The notes under the pieces are model-generated. The model was not told where the DNA came from and searched no databases. It was given only the letters and a program-made list of their open reading frames with translations. A stretch of 64,000 nucleotides of DNA from Nonomuraea muscovyensis (GTDB taxonomy: Bacteria > Actinomycetota > Actinomycetes > Streptosporangiales > Streptosporangiaceae): NCBI RefSeq assembly GCF_014207745.1, contig NZ_JACHJB010000003.1:992001-1056000 (forward strand), written 5' to 3'. The translations under genes were made by a program, and so were the position numbers. Within the stretch, counting starts at the first letter, position 1. Every line of letters begins with the position of its first letter. This document shows positions 40,960-49,535 of the stretch, piece by piece.

Positions 40960-43900
40960 GGCCGCTCGACTTCCTCGGCCGGATCAAGGTCAAGCTCGGC
41001 CTCGTCATCGTGCTGGCCGTCGCGACCGCGTTCGTGGTGAACGAGGCCGGCATCGCCGCCGGGCTGCCGCGCGAGATCCGCATCGCCGTGGCCGTGGCGC
41101 TGTCCCTGGTGATGGTGCAGGTGCTGGCCAGGGGGATGACCAAGCCGCTGCGTGAGATGGCCCGCGCGGCGCAGACCATCGCCAAGGGCCGCTACACGCT
41201 GCGCGTCCGCGCCACCTCCCGCGACGAGGTGGGGGAGCTGGCCCGGGCGTTCAACGCGATGGCCGCCGACCTCGGCGAGGTGGACCGGCAGCGGCGCGAG
41301 CTCGTCGCGAACGTCAGCCACGAACTGCGCACCCCCATCACCGGCCTGCGTGCCGTCCTGGAGAACGTCGTGGACGGCGTCTCCGCGCCCGATCCCGGCA
41401 CCATGCGCACCGCCCTCGCCCAGGCCGACCGGCTGGGGCGGCTGGTGGCCCAGCTGCTCGACCTGTCACGGCTCGACTCGGGCGTCCGGCTGATCGAGCC
41501 GGAGGTGGTGGAACTGGCGCCGCTGGTCGAGCAGGCGCTGCGGGAGGCGGCGCTGGCGCGCGAGGACGTCCGGCTCGTCGCCCTCGGCGGTGGCGGCCTC
41601 GAGGTGCGCGCCGACCCTGACCTGCTGGCCCAGGTCCTGGCCAACCTCCTCGACAACGCCGTACGGCACAGCCCGCCGGGCGGTGTGGTCACCGTGGCCG
41701 CCGGACCGCGCGCCGACGGGGTCCGGATCACGGTCGCCGACCAGGGGCCGGGGATCCCGGCCTCGGCCCGGGCGCGCGTGTTCGAGCGGTTCTCGCGGCT
41801 GGACGCGGCGCGCGCGGCGGACGCGGGGGGCGCGGGGCTGGGGCTGGCCATCGTGAAGGAGATCGTCGAGCTGCACGGCGGCTCGATCCACATCGACGAC
41901 TGCGCGGGCTGCCGCATGGTCGTGGACCTGCCCGGGAGGACGAGCATGCCTTCGGAACGAGAACGCCCGGTCGCGCCGGTCCCACCGGTCGTGGCGGGCG
42001 GCGGTTCGGCGAGGCCCGTCGTGACACCGCCGGTGGGAGGGGCCGCGGCCCTCGACCCGACGGTTGCCGGAACGGCGGGTGCCGAGGGGGAAGCGCCCAC
42101 GACGGGACCGCTCAGGCCGGGCGCCTTGCCGGCGGAAGCCCCGTCGGCGGGCGCCCTCACGGCGGCGGCTCCGTCGGTGGGCACTCCGGCAACGGCGGCC
42201 CCGTCGGTGGGTACCCCGGCAACGGCGGCCCCGTCGGTGGACACTCCGGCAACGGGGACCCCGTCGGTGGGCACCTCGGCAGGAGGGACGTCTCTCCCGG
42301 TGGAGGGGGCGGTCCCGCAGAGCCTGCCGGCGGAGGCGCCGGCCGGGGACGCTGTGCCCGTGGGGGCGTCGGCAGCCGAGGTTTCCACTGCCGGGGTTTC
42401 CACTGCCGGGGTGCCGGCTGCGGAGGGCTGGGCGGCGGGGGCCGGGGGGAGCGGTGTCCGGCAGGCGGGTCCGCCCTTCCCCGCGGATCCGGGCGGACGG
42501 CTCGGCCGGATGGTGGCGGGGGCCGCCATCGGGCTGCTCCTCGGCTTCCTGGGCGGCATCTTCGTGGCGGTGTTCGTCAGCGTCATGGTGGGGGACGGGG
42601 CCGCGCTGCTCGCCCTGGTGCTGAGCACGGCGCTGCTCGGCGCCATCGGGCTCGCCCTGGGCGCGGGCTCCGGGCGCGGCGCGCAAGGCCCCAGGCCCTA
42701 CCCGGCCCCCTACCCGCAGAGCCCGTACCAGCAGAGCCCGTACCAGCCTGGCCCGCACCAGCAGCACCCTCATCTCCCGGCCCCGCGCAGGGAGGACGGA
42801 CGACGGCCCGACCCGCACCGGCCGGACCCCTACGCGACGCAGCCCGGCCAGGAGGGGCGGCAACCGCCGCCGCCCGCGTACGTGCCGCCGCCCCTCTTCC
42901 CGCAGCCCGACCTGCCCGAGACGCCGCGCTGGCTGCTGCCAGCCGCGGCCGGGGCGGGCGTGTTCGGCGCGGTGGCGCTGCCCGGCGCGCAGGCCGGGCT
43001 GGGCGTCGTGCTGGTGGCGATGGCGCTCGGCGCGGCGGCGCTGCCCGCGCTGCTGCGGCGGCTGACGCCGTGGACGATCACGTTCGGGCTGCTGGCGTAC
43101 TGGCTGGTCTCGATGGCGGCCGTCCGGGACGCCGACTGGCTGGTCGGCCTGCTGCTGGCGGCCGGCGGCGCGCTGGCCGCGCTCGCCGTGTCGGGGGCCG
43201 GGAGCGGCTGGCTCGGCGTGATCAGGGGCGGCGTGTCGGTGCTGCTGGCCCTCGGGCCGGTGGCGTGGTTCCTGGGCCGGCCGCTCAAGCGGCTGACGGC
43301 CAGGCGGCGCGTCCTGCCGATGCTCGCCGGGCTGGGCATCACGGCCGTGCTGCTGCTGGTGTTCGGGCTGCTGTTCGCCTCGGCGGACGCGGTGTTCGCC
43401 GCCTACGCCGAGCGGCTGACCAGCGCGCCCGCCTGGGCGGAGTCGGCACCACTGCGGATCTTCCTGTTCGTGGCCGTGGCGGCGGTCCTCGCGGCGGTGG
43501 TGCTGGTGGCACTCAGGCCCGTCAACGAGCCGGAGGCCCCCGAGACCAAGGTCAGCCTGAGCGGCCCGGTCTGGAAGCTGCCGCTGACCGCCGTGAACCT
43601 GCTGTTCGGGGCGTTCGTCGCGGTGCAGATCACCGCGCTGTTCGGCGGTGACACGCTGGTGCTGCAGACGCGCGGGCTGACCTACGCCGAGTACGCCCGG
43701 CAGGGCTTCTTCCAGCTCGTCGTGGTCAGCGTGTTCGTGCTGGGCATCGTCGGGGTGGCCGGCGGGGTGCTGCGGACCGGCCGGCGCGACCGCTGGGTGC
43801 TGGCCGGGCTGCTGGGCCTGCTGTGCGCGTTGACCATGGTGGTGCTCGTCTCGGCGCTGCACCGGTTGCACCTCTACACCGCCGCCTACGGCCTGTCGCG

Positions 43901-44339
43901 GCTGCGCGTCTCCGTGGAGGCCACCGTGTGGTGGCTGGGCGCGGTGTTCCTCCTGGTGCTGCTGGCCGGAGCGGTCCGGCTGGCGGGGCGGTCGGCCGGC
44001 TGGCTGCCGCGCACCGTCGTGCTCGTCACGGCCCTCGGACTCGGCGCGTTCGCCGTGGTCAACCCCGACCTGCGGGTGGCCGAGACGCAGGTCGGCGTGC
44101 GCGGCGTGGCCAAGATCGACTCTGACTACCTGGGCGACCTGGGCGCCGAGGCCGTGCCCGCGCTGGACCGGCTGCCGGAGCCCCAGCGCAGTTGCGTGCT
44201 CGCCGCCGTGGTCGCCGCCAACGGCCTGGCCGGGCCCGACCCCTGGAACGGCTGGAACCTCGCCCGCTCCCGAGCCCGTGACCTGCTCGCCGAACGGCCC
44301 CTCGTCGCGTCGCCCACGTGCGCCCGGATCCGGAGCTGA
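40956..44339 (+). CDS. Histidine kinase fused to multi-TM DUF4153/DUF4173-like domain
   Basis: 1127 residues from GTG 40956 in one uninterrupted frame. Part 1 (about 1-325): two membrane helices, HAMP (RYTLRVRATSRDEVGELAR), phospho-His in NVSHELRTPITGLRAV, and HATPase motifs (LANLLDNAVRHSPPGG, DQGPGIP, GGAGLGLAIVKEIVELHGG). Part 2 (about 325-500): Ala/Pro/Thr-rich linker with four 30-bp tandem repeats. Part 3: two helices (GRMVAGAAIGLLLGFLGGIF...), a Pro/Tyr/Gln-rich patch, then about ten helices and LLTAYEYARQG-like motifs (LTYAEYARQGFFQLVVVSVF) typical of DUF4153/DUF4173. The C-tail carries DPWNGWNLARSRARDLL. The fusion is unusual; the membrane part may be sensor or effector. Confidence 0.85.
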   Translation: MRPLDFLGRIKVKLGLVIVLAVATAFVVNEAGIAAGLPREIRIAVAVALSLVMVQVLARGMTKPLREMARAAQTIAKGRYTLRVRATSRDEVGELARAFNAMAADLGEVDRQRRELVANVSHELRTPITGLRAVLENVVDGVSAPDPGTMRTALAQADRLGRLVAQLLDLSRLDSGVRLIEPEVVELAPLVEQALREAALAREDVRLVALGGGGLEVRADPDLLAQVLANLLDNAVRHSPPGGVVTVAAGPRADGVRITVADQGPGIPASARARVFERFSRLDAARAADAGGAGLGLAIVKEIVELHGGSIHIDDCAGCRMVVDLPGRTSMPSERERPVAPVPPVVAGGGSARPVVTPPVGGAAALDPTVAGTAGAEGEAPTTGPLRPGALPAEAPSAGALTAAAPSVGTPATAAPSVGTPATAAPSVDTPATGTPSVGTSAGGTSLPVEGAVPQSLPAEAPAGDAVPVGASAAEVSTAGVSTAGVPAAEGWAAGAGGSGVRQAGPPFPADPGGRLGRMVAGAAIGLLLGFLGGIFVAVFVSVMVGDGAALLALVLSTALLGAIGLALGAGSGRGAQGPRPYPAPYPQSPYQQSPYQPGPHQQHPHLPAPRREDGRRPDPHRPDPYATQPGQEGRQPPPPAYVPPPLFPQPDLPETPRWLLPAAAGAGVFGAVALPGAQAGLGVVLVAMALGAAALPALLRRLTPWTITFGLLAYWLVSMAAVRDADWLVGLLLAAGGALAALAVSGAGSGWLGVIRGGVSVLLALGPVAWFLGRPLKRLTARRRVLPMLAGLGITAVLLLVFGLLFASADAVFAAYAERLTSAPAWAESAPLRIFLFVAVAAVLAAVVLVALRPVNEPEAPETKVSLSGPVWKLPLTAVNLLFGAFVAVQITALFGGDTLVLQTRGLTYAEYARQGFFQLVVVSVFVLGIVGVAGGVLRTGRRDRWVLAGLLGLLCALTMVVLVSALHRLHLYTAAYGLSRLRVSVEATVWWLGAVFLLVLLAGAVRLAGRSAGWLPRTVVLVTALGLGAFAVVNPDLRVAETQVGVRGVAKIDSDYLGDLGAEAVPALDRLPEPQRSCVLAAVVAANGLAGPDPWNGWNLARSRARDLLAERPLVASPTCARIRS
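42171..42280. repeat. 30-bp tandem repeats in kinase-DUF4153 linker
   Basis: Four units of about 30 bp beginning CCGTCGGTGG, each followed by CACTCCGGC or a variant and AACGG. They encode PSVGTPATAA-type decapeptides; length change would not break the frame. Confidence 0.8.
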
Positions 44340-44408
44340 GGCTCGGGTCCTGAACGGGTGCCGTGCGCGCACGACGTGAACGGGCGCTCGATCGGGTTTA
44401 ATCCTTGG

Positions 44409-45941
44409 GTGGCATTCGACGTGATCATCAGCGGGGGCCGGCTGCTCGACGGCACCGGCGCCCCGCCGTACCGGGCCGACCTGGCGGTCAGCGGCGACCG
44501 CGTCGCGGCGGTGGGCCGGCTCGACGGCGCGCGGGCCGGCACCGTGATCGACGCGCGCGGCCGGCTGGTGGCGCCCGGGTTCGTCGACTGCCACGCGCAC
44601 GGCGACGCGGCCGTGTTCGACCCGGCGGTGCAGCAGGCGGCGCTGCGGCAGGGCGTGACCACGTTCGTGCTCGGCCAGGACGGCCTGTCCTTCGCCCCCG
44701 GCTCGGCCGCCACCGTCGCCTACGCCGCCCGCTACTTCGCGGCCGTCAACGGCGCGCCCCCGATCGACGGGCCGCTGACCGTGGGCGCGCTGCTCGGCTG
44801 CTACGACCGGGCCGTCGCGGTCAACACCGCCTACCTGATCCCGCACGGCACGGTCCGCTACGACGTCATGGGCCCGTCCCCCGACGCCGCCGCGCCCGGC
44901 GACCTGGCCCGTATGCGCGCCCACGTCGAGCGCGGGCTGGCGGACGGCGCCGTGGGCCTGTCGAGCGGCCTGGAGTACCTGCCCGGTCGCTACGCCTCGG
45001 CCGAGGAGCTGGCCGCGCTCTGCGAGCCGCTCGGGGGTCTGCCGTACGTGACCCACATGCGTGCCTACGGCGCCGAGGCCGCGGTCGGCATGTCGGAGGT
45101 GACCGAGATCGGCCTCCGGTCCGGTGCCGCCGTCCACGTCTCCCACCTGCACGGGCCCGCGGGCGTGCTGCTGCCGCTGGTTGAGGAGGCGCTCGGCCGT
45201 GACGTCGACCTCACCTTCGACACCTACCCCTACCTGCGCGGCAGCACCATCCTGGCGATGGTCGTGCTTCCGCCCGACGTCCCCGGCGCCGAGCCCGAGC
45301 GGGCCCTGGAGATGCTCGCCTCGGACGAGCTCGACGCCTGGTGGCCCGGCCTGGAGCAGACCTGGCCGCGGCTGACGATCTCCCACGCGCCCGGCCTGGA
45401 ATGGGCCGAAGGACTCGGCATGGTCGAGGCGGCCGGGCGGGCGGGCGTCACCCCGGCCGAGTTCTGCCGGCGCCTGCTCATCGAGACGCGCCTGGAGGCC
45501 GGCTGCGTGTCAGCCCGTCCCGACGAGGGGCCCGAGGGGGAGGAGTCCGTACGCCGGATGCTCCGCCACCCGGCCCAGACCGGCGGCTCCGACGGCATCT
45601 ACGTGGGCGGCCACCCGCACCCCCGGGGGTTCGGGGCGTTCGCCCGGTTCCTCGGCCGGCACGTGCGCGAGCTGGGCGACTGGACGTGGGAGCAGGCGAT
45701 CGTGCACCTGGCCGCGCACCCGGCGCGCCGCTTCGGGCTGGCCGACCGCGGGCTGCTGCGGCCGGGATTCGCGGCGGACGTCGTGGTGTTCGACCCGGTG
45801 ACGGTGGCCGACCGGGCCACGTACGCCGTTCCGCGCGCCCTCGCGACCGGGGTGGACGACGTGCTGGTGTCGGGAACACGGGTACTGGCCGGTGGCGAGT
45901 CGACCGGGGCGACCCCGGGCCGGGCCCTCCGCCCTTCGTGA
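44409..45941 (+). CDS. D-aminoacylase / N-acyl-D-amino-acid amidohydrolase
   Basis: 510 residues from GTG 44409; a TTTAAT-like -10 stands just upstream, so it may be leaderless. Amidohydrolase-fold features: VIISGGRLLDGTGAPPYRAD, APGFVDCHAHGDAAVF (HxH zinc site), VGLSSGLEYLPGRYAS, HVSHLHGP, and GGSDGIYVGGHPHPRGFGAF near the C-terminus. These match the D-aminoacylase subfamily, which hydrolyses N-acyl-D-amino acids to free D-amino acids. It is the first gene of a run with a D-threonine-aldolase/D-serine-dehydratase-like enzyme, consistent with D-amino acid use. Confidence 0.9.
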   Translation: MAFDVIISGGRLLDGTGAPPYRADLAVSGDRVAAVGRLDGARAGTVIDARGRLVAPGFVDCHAHGDAAVFDPAVQQAALRQGVTTFVLGQDGLSFAPGSAATVAYAARYFAAVNGAPPIDGPLTVGALLGCYDRAVAVNTAYLIPHGTVRYDVMGPSPDAAAPGDLARMRAHVERGLADGAVGLSSGLEYLPGRYASAEELAALCEPLGGLPYVTHMRAYGAEAAVGMSEVTEIGLRSGAAVHVSHLHGPAGVLLPLVEEALGRDVDLTFDTYPYLRGSTILAMVVLPPDVPGAEPERALEMLASDELDAWWPGLEQTWPRLTISHAPGLEWAEGLGMVEAAGRAGVTPAEFCRRLLIETRLEAGCVSARPDEGPEGEESVRRMLRHPAQTGGSDGIYVGGHPHPRGFGAFARFLGRHVRELGDWTWEQAIVHLAAHPARRFGLADRGLLRPGFAADVVVFDPVTVADRATYAVPRALATGVDDVLVSGTRVLAGGESTGATPGRALRPS

Positions 45942-45955
45942 TCGGGGTGAAAGAG

Positions 45956-47038
45956 ATGGACATGCGAGAAGCCCTCGGGCGGTCGATCTTCGACGGCGGC
46001 CTGTCGTTCCCCCTGATGGTGGTGCACCGCGACGCGCTCGAACACAACGTCGCACTCGTGGCCGCCTTCGCGCGCGACCACGGCATGCGGCTCGCGCCGC
46101 ACGTCAAGACCCACATGTCGCCCGAGATCGCCGCCATGCAACTGGAGGCGGGCGCGTGGGGGCTGACCGTGGCCACCCCGCGGCAGGCCATGGCGGCCCG
46201 CGGGTTCGGCGCCCGGCGTCTCGTGCTGGCCAACCAGATCGTGGACCCCGCCGGGCTCGACTGGATCGCCGCCGAGTGCGAGCGCGACCCGGGGTTCGAG
46301 CTCTACAGCTTCGCCGACTCCGTGGCCGGGGTGGACATCCTCGCCGGGCACAAGCCCGCCCGGCCGTACCAGGTGCTGGTCGAGATGGGCCACGCGGGCG
46401 GGCGGGCCGGCTGCCGCTCGCTGGACGACCTGCTCGCCCTCGCCCGCCACGTCCAGGAGACGCCCGGCGTCGAGCTGGCCGGCGTCGCCGGCTACGAGGG
46501 CGCCCTGACCACCGCGGCGGAGGTCCGAGCCTACCTGCGGGTGCTGCAGGACGCCGTCGAGCACCTGCGGATCAGGAACCCCCTCCTGTCGGTCGGCGGC
46601 AGCCAGTGGTTCGACGTGATCGGCCGCGAGCTCGTCGCCACCCAGGCCACGATCGTGCTGCGCAGCGGCGCGTACGTCACCCACGACGACGGCTACTACC
46701 GCGAGCACACCCCGTACAACCGGATGGACGGCGAGCTGCGGCCCGCGCTGGAGGTGTGGGCGCACGTGCTGTCCACCCCCGAGCCGGGGCTGGCCGTCGT
46801 CGGCATGGGCAAGCGCGACGCCCCCTACGACGAGGGGCTGCCCATCCCCAAGCGCGGCGGGGTCACGGTGCTGAAGATGCAGGACCAGCACACGCTCGTG
46901 CACGCCGACGGGCTGCGACCCGGCGACCTGCTCGCCTTCGGCATCTCCCACCCGTGCACGGCGTTCGACAAGTGGCGGGCGCTGCCGGTGGTGGACCGCG
47001 AGTACCGGATCGTCGGCTACGTCCACACCCGCTTCTAG
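45956..47038 (+). CDS. D-threonine aldolase/D-serine dehydratase-like PLP enzyme
   Basis: 360 residues from ATG 45956 (ATG 45962 also possible). Alanine-racemase-type N-terminal barrel with the PLP Lys in RLAPHVKTHMSPEIAAMQ. VEMGHAGGRAG and VAGYEGALT continue the barrel. The C-terminal DSD1-like domain ends with the HxC metal pair in FGISHPCTAFDKW. The family is divided among D-threonine aldolases, D-serine dehydratases and amino-acid deaminases; which of these is not fixed by sequence. It lies 14 bp after the D-aminoacylase and 22 bp before the third operon gene. Confidence 0.88.
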   Translation: MDMREALGRSIFDGGLSFPLMVVHRDALEHNVALVAAFARDHGMRLAPHVKTHMSPEIAAMQLEAGAWGLTVATPRQAMAARGFGARRLVLANQIVDPAGLDWIAAECERDPGFELYSFADSVAGVDILAGHKPARPYQVLVEMGHAGGRAGCRSLDDLLALARHVQETPGVELAGVAGYEGALTTAAEVRAYLRVLQDAVEHLRIRNPLLSVGGSQWFDVIGRELVATQATIVLRSGAYVTHDDGYYREHTPYNRMDGELRPALEVWAHVLSTPEPGLAVVGMGKRDAPYDEGLPIPKRGGVTVLKMQDQHTLVHADGLRPGDLLAFGISHPCTAFDKWRALPVVDREYRIVGYVHTRF

Positions 47039-47060
47039 ATCAGGACTGTAGGGTCGGCTC

Positions 47061-48251
47061 GTGGACAGTTCGGTGTACGTCTTCGCCGAGGACCTGCGCG
47101 GTGAGGGAGTCGAGCGGGTGCTCGACAGGATCAGGGGATACGGCGTGTCCGGCGTCACCGTCGGAGCCGTGCACCACGCGGCCCGCGACGTCACCCCGCA
47201 CGGGCTGTCACGGCTGACCGTCCGCCACGACGCGGCCCACTTCACCCCGCCCGCCGACCTGTTCGCCGCGCTGCGGCTCAAGCCCGTCGCGGGGCACGCC
47301 GACGCCCTCGACGGGTTGCGCGACGCCTGCGCCGAGCGCGGGCTCAGGCTCCACGGGTGGGCGGTGTTCCTGTGCAACGCCACTCTCGGCACCAGGCACC
47401 CCGACGTGACCGTCCGCGACTGCTTCGGCGACCGCGGCGCGCCGGCCGACCTGTGCCCCGCCCACCCCGACGTCCGCGCGTACGCCGTCGCGCTGGCCCG
47501 AGCCGTGGCCCGGCTCGGCGTCGAGAGCGTGGTGGCCGAGGCGCTGCACTTCAGCCCGTTCCGGCCCGAGCGGTCCTTCGTGCCGCTCGGGCCGATGGAC
47601 GCCTACCTGCTGGGCCTGTGCTTCTGCGACTACTGCATGAGCCGCGCCGCCGATCTCGGCGTGGACGCCGAGATGGCGCGTGAGGAGTGCGCCGGCATCG
47701 TCGGGCGCGTCCTCGACGGCGACGCCCCGGCGCAGGGCGAGGTGACCCGCGCGGCGCTGACCGCCTACGCCGGCCCCGACGTGGTGGCCTACGCCCGCGC
47801 CCGGTCCGAGACCGTGACGACGCTGGTGTCGGAGGTGGCCTCCGCGGTGGCCGGCGAGGGGTCGAGGCTCGTGTTCGTCGACTCGACCGGGGCGGTGAAG
47901 GGCTACACCGACGGGCTGCCGACACCGGGGCTCGCCGCCCACGACGCCTGGCAGCTCGGCGTCGACCTGGTGGCGCTGGGCGACCTCGTGCCCGGCTTCG
48001 GCGTGCTGGCCTACGCCCGCGACGCGGCGCGGGTGGCCGACGACGTGGGGGCCTACCTGCGCTCGGTCGGCAAGGACCGGGAGGTGCGGGCGGTGGTGCG
48101 GCCCGGCCATCCGGACAGCGACTCGGCCGACCGGCTCGCCGCCAAGGTCCGCGCGGCCAAGGCGGCGGGGGCGGCGGCGGTCGACTTCTACGCCTACGGG
48201 CTGGTGCCGCACGCGGTGCTCGACCGCATCCCGGCCGCCCTGGCCCTGTGA
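47061..48251 (+). CDS. Uncharacterised TIM-barrel-like protein
   Basis: 396 residues from GTG 47061, third gene of the D-amino acid operon. No family is recognised with certainty. Visible features: YVFAEDLRGEGVERVLDRI, GLRLHGWAVFLCNATLGTRH, ADLCPAHPDVRAYAVALARA, and a Cys-rich LGLCFCDYCMSRAADLG motif at about residue 190. The alternation of strands and helices with RLHGWAVF and LCPAHPDVRAY resembles putative glycoside-hydrolase-like barrels that carry a CxxC pair. No signal peptide is seen. Metal binding by the CFCDYC cluster is possible. Confidence 0.7.
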   Translation: MDSSVYVFAEDLRGEGVERVLDRIRGYGVSGVTVGAVHHAARDVTPHGLSRLTVRHDAAHFTPPADLFAALRLKPVAGHADALDGLRDACAERGLRLHGWAVFLCNATLGTRHPDVTVRDCFGDRGAPADLCPAHPDVRAYAVALARAVARLGVESVVAEALHFSPFRPERSFVPLGPMDAYLLGLCFCDYCMSRAADLGVDAEMAREECAGIVGRVLDGDAPAQGEVTRAALTAYAGPDVVAYARARSETVTTLVSEVASAVAGEGSRLVFVDSTGAVKGYTDGLPTPGLAAHDAWQLGVDLVALGDLVPGFGVLAYARDAARVADDVGAYLRSVGKDREVRAVVRPGHPDSDSADRLAAKVRAAKAAGAAAVDFYAYGLVPHAVLDRIPAALAL

Positions 48252-48260
48252 CGCGCCGTC

Positions 48261-48821
48261 CTACGGGGCGGCGGCGGGTGCCCGTACGCCGTCGAGCACG
48301 GCCGAGACGGCCCGCGGCGCGAAGTCCTCGTCCAGCGGCAGGCCCCTGAAGACCGCCCGCAGCCACACCGCCCCCGCCAGCAGGTCGACGACCAGCATCG
48401 GGTCGGCGGTCTCGGCCAGCTCGCCGCGCCGCGCCGCCCGCTCGAAGATCTGCCGCTCGCGGGCGAACCGGTCGGCGAAGAACCCGTGCGCGTCCAGTTC
48501 GGGATGCCGTGCGGCGGCGCCGAGCGCGGCGACCACGACGTCCCGGGCGGGCGGCTCGGTGAGCAGCCGCACGACGCCTTCGACCAGCGCCACCAGGTCG
48601 CCGCGCAGGCTCCCCGTGTCCGGCGCCTCGAACCCCAGCACATCGGCCTCCACCAGCGCCGCCCCGAGCAGCGCCGCCTTCGACGGCCACCAGCGGTAGA
48701 TCGTCGTCTTGTTGACGCCCGACCGCTCGGCCACGCCCTCGACCGTCAGCCCGTCGTAGCCCCGCTCCGCCACCAGCCGCAGCGTCGCATCGAAGATCTC
48801 CTGCTGCTTCCTCGGCGCCAT
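48261..48821 (-). CDS. TetR/AcrR-family transcriptional regulator
   Basis: 186 residues from ATG 48821. N-terminal HTH: IFDATLRLVAERGYDGLTVE, then GVAERSGVNKTTIYRWWPSK. The effector domain is all-helical (VVAALGAAARHPELDAHGFF). It is 4 bp downstream of the LysE-type exporter, so it probably regulates that operon. It does not look like KstR or KstR2 itself. Confidence 0.93.
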   Translation of the reverse strand: MAPRKQQEIFDATLRLVAERGYDGLTVEGVAERSGVNKTTIYRWWPSKAALLGAALVEADVLGFEAPDTGSLRGDLVALVEGVVRLLTEPPARDVVVAALGAAARHPELDAHGFFADRFARERQIFERAARRGELAETADPMLVVDLLAGAVWLRAVFRGLPLDEDFAPRAVSAVLDGVRAPAAAP

Positions 48822-48825
48822 GCGG

Positions 48826-49443
48826 TCATTTTCTCCCGGTGAACGCCGTCGCCACGCCCAGCCCCAGGTACACCACGCCGCTGAAGTAGCGCAGCGCCCT
48901 GGCCCGCCTGGCCAGGCGGCCGCCCAGCGCGCCGGCCGTGAACGCGTACGCGATGTCCGAAAGCAGCCCGAGCAGGAGCAGCGTGACCCCGAGGAGCACG
49001 ATCTGCAGTGCGGGCGACCCCGCGGCCGGGTCCACGAACTGCGGCAGCAGCGCCAGGAAGAACAGCGTCACCTTGGGGTTCAGCACGTTGACCAGCACGC
49101 CTTCGAGGAACACCGTGCGCAGCGGCTGCGGCTTCAGCGCCTCGGCGCCGGGCCCGTCCTTGGCGGTGAAGGCGCGGACGCCGAGGTAGACGAGGTACGC
49201 GACGCCCGCCCACTTGACGATCCCGAACAGCGTCGCCGACCTGGAGATCACGTACGACAGTCCGGCCGCGGCGGCGGCGATGTGCACGAGCGTGCCCGTC
49301 TCCACCCCGAACGCGCTGGCCAGCGCCGCCGCCCGGCCCTGGGCGAGGCCGCGTGCGGTGATGTAGAGGTGGTTGGGGCCAGGCAGCAGCACCAGGGCCA
49401 GCGAGGCGCCCACGAACACGAGGAAAACCGACCATGGGATCAC
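48826..49443 (-). CDS. LysE/RhtB-family exporter (second copy)
   Basis: 205 residues from GTG 49443. Motifs as in the copy at 14208: LALVLLPGPNHLYITARGLAQG, IVKWAGVAYLVYLGVRAF and NVLNPKVTLFFLALLPQFVD. Six helices. It is transcribed with the TetR gene (4-bp gap), and no Shine-Dalgarno is seen, so the mRNA may be leaderless. Substrate unknown. Confidence 0.9.
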   Translation of the reverse strand: MIPWSVFLVFVGASLALVLLPGPNHLYITARGLAQGRAAALASAFGVETGTLVHIAAAAAGLSYVISRSATLFGIVKWAGVAYLVYLGVRAFTAKDGPGAEALKPQPLRTVFLEGVLVNVLNPKVTLFFLALLPQFVDPAAGSPALQIVLLGVTLLLLGLLSDIAYAFTAGALGGRLARRARALRYFSGVVYLGLGVATAFTGRK

Positions 49444-49535
49444 GAAATATCAGCCTAGGGAGGGTTTGGTACTGATTTGAAGGCCAATCGGAGGGTGTTC
49501 CCGTGGACCAATGAGCGTCGGTGGAGCATGGCATA

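Noticed and set aside
41466..45386. A 1306-codon open frame antisense to the kinase-DUF4153 gene
   Set aside because: Low-complexity Arg/His/Gln-rich translation with no motif; the forward frame has complete kinase motifs.
48261..48821. TetR-family gene as a candidate KstR or KstR2
   Set aside because: It is adjacent to a LysE exporter, and its sequence shows no special likeness to those regulators; none of the boxes lie near it.
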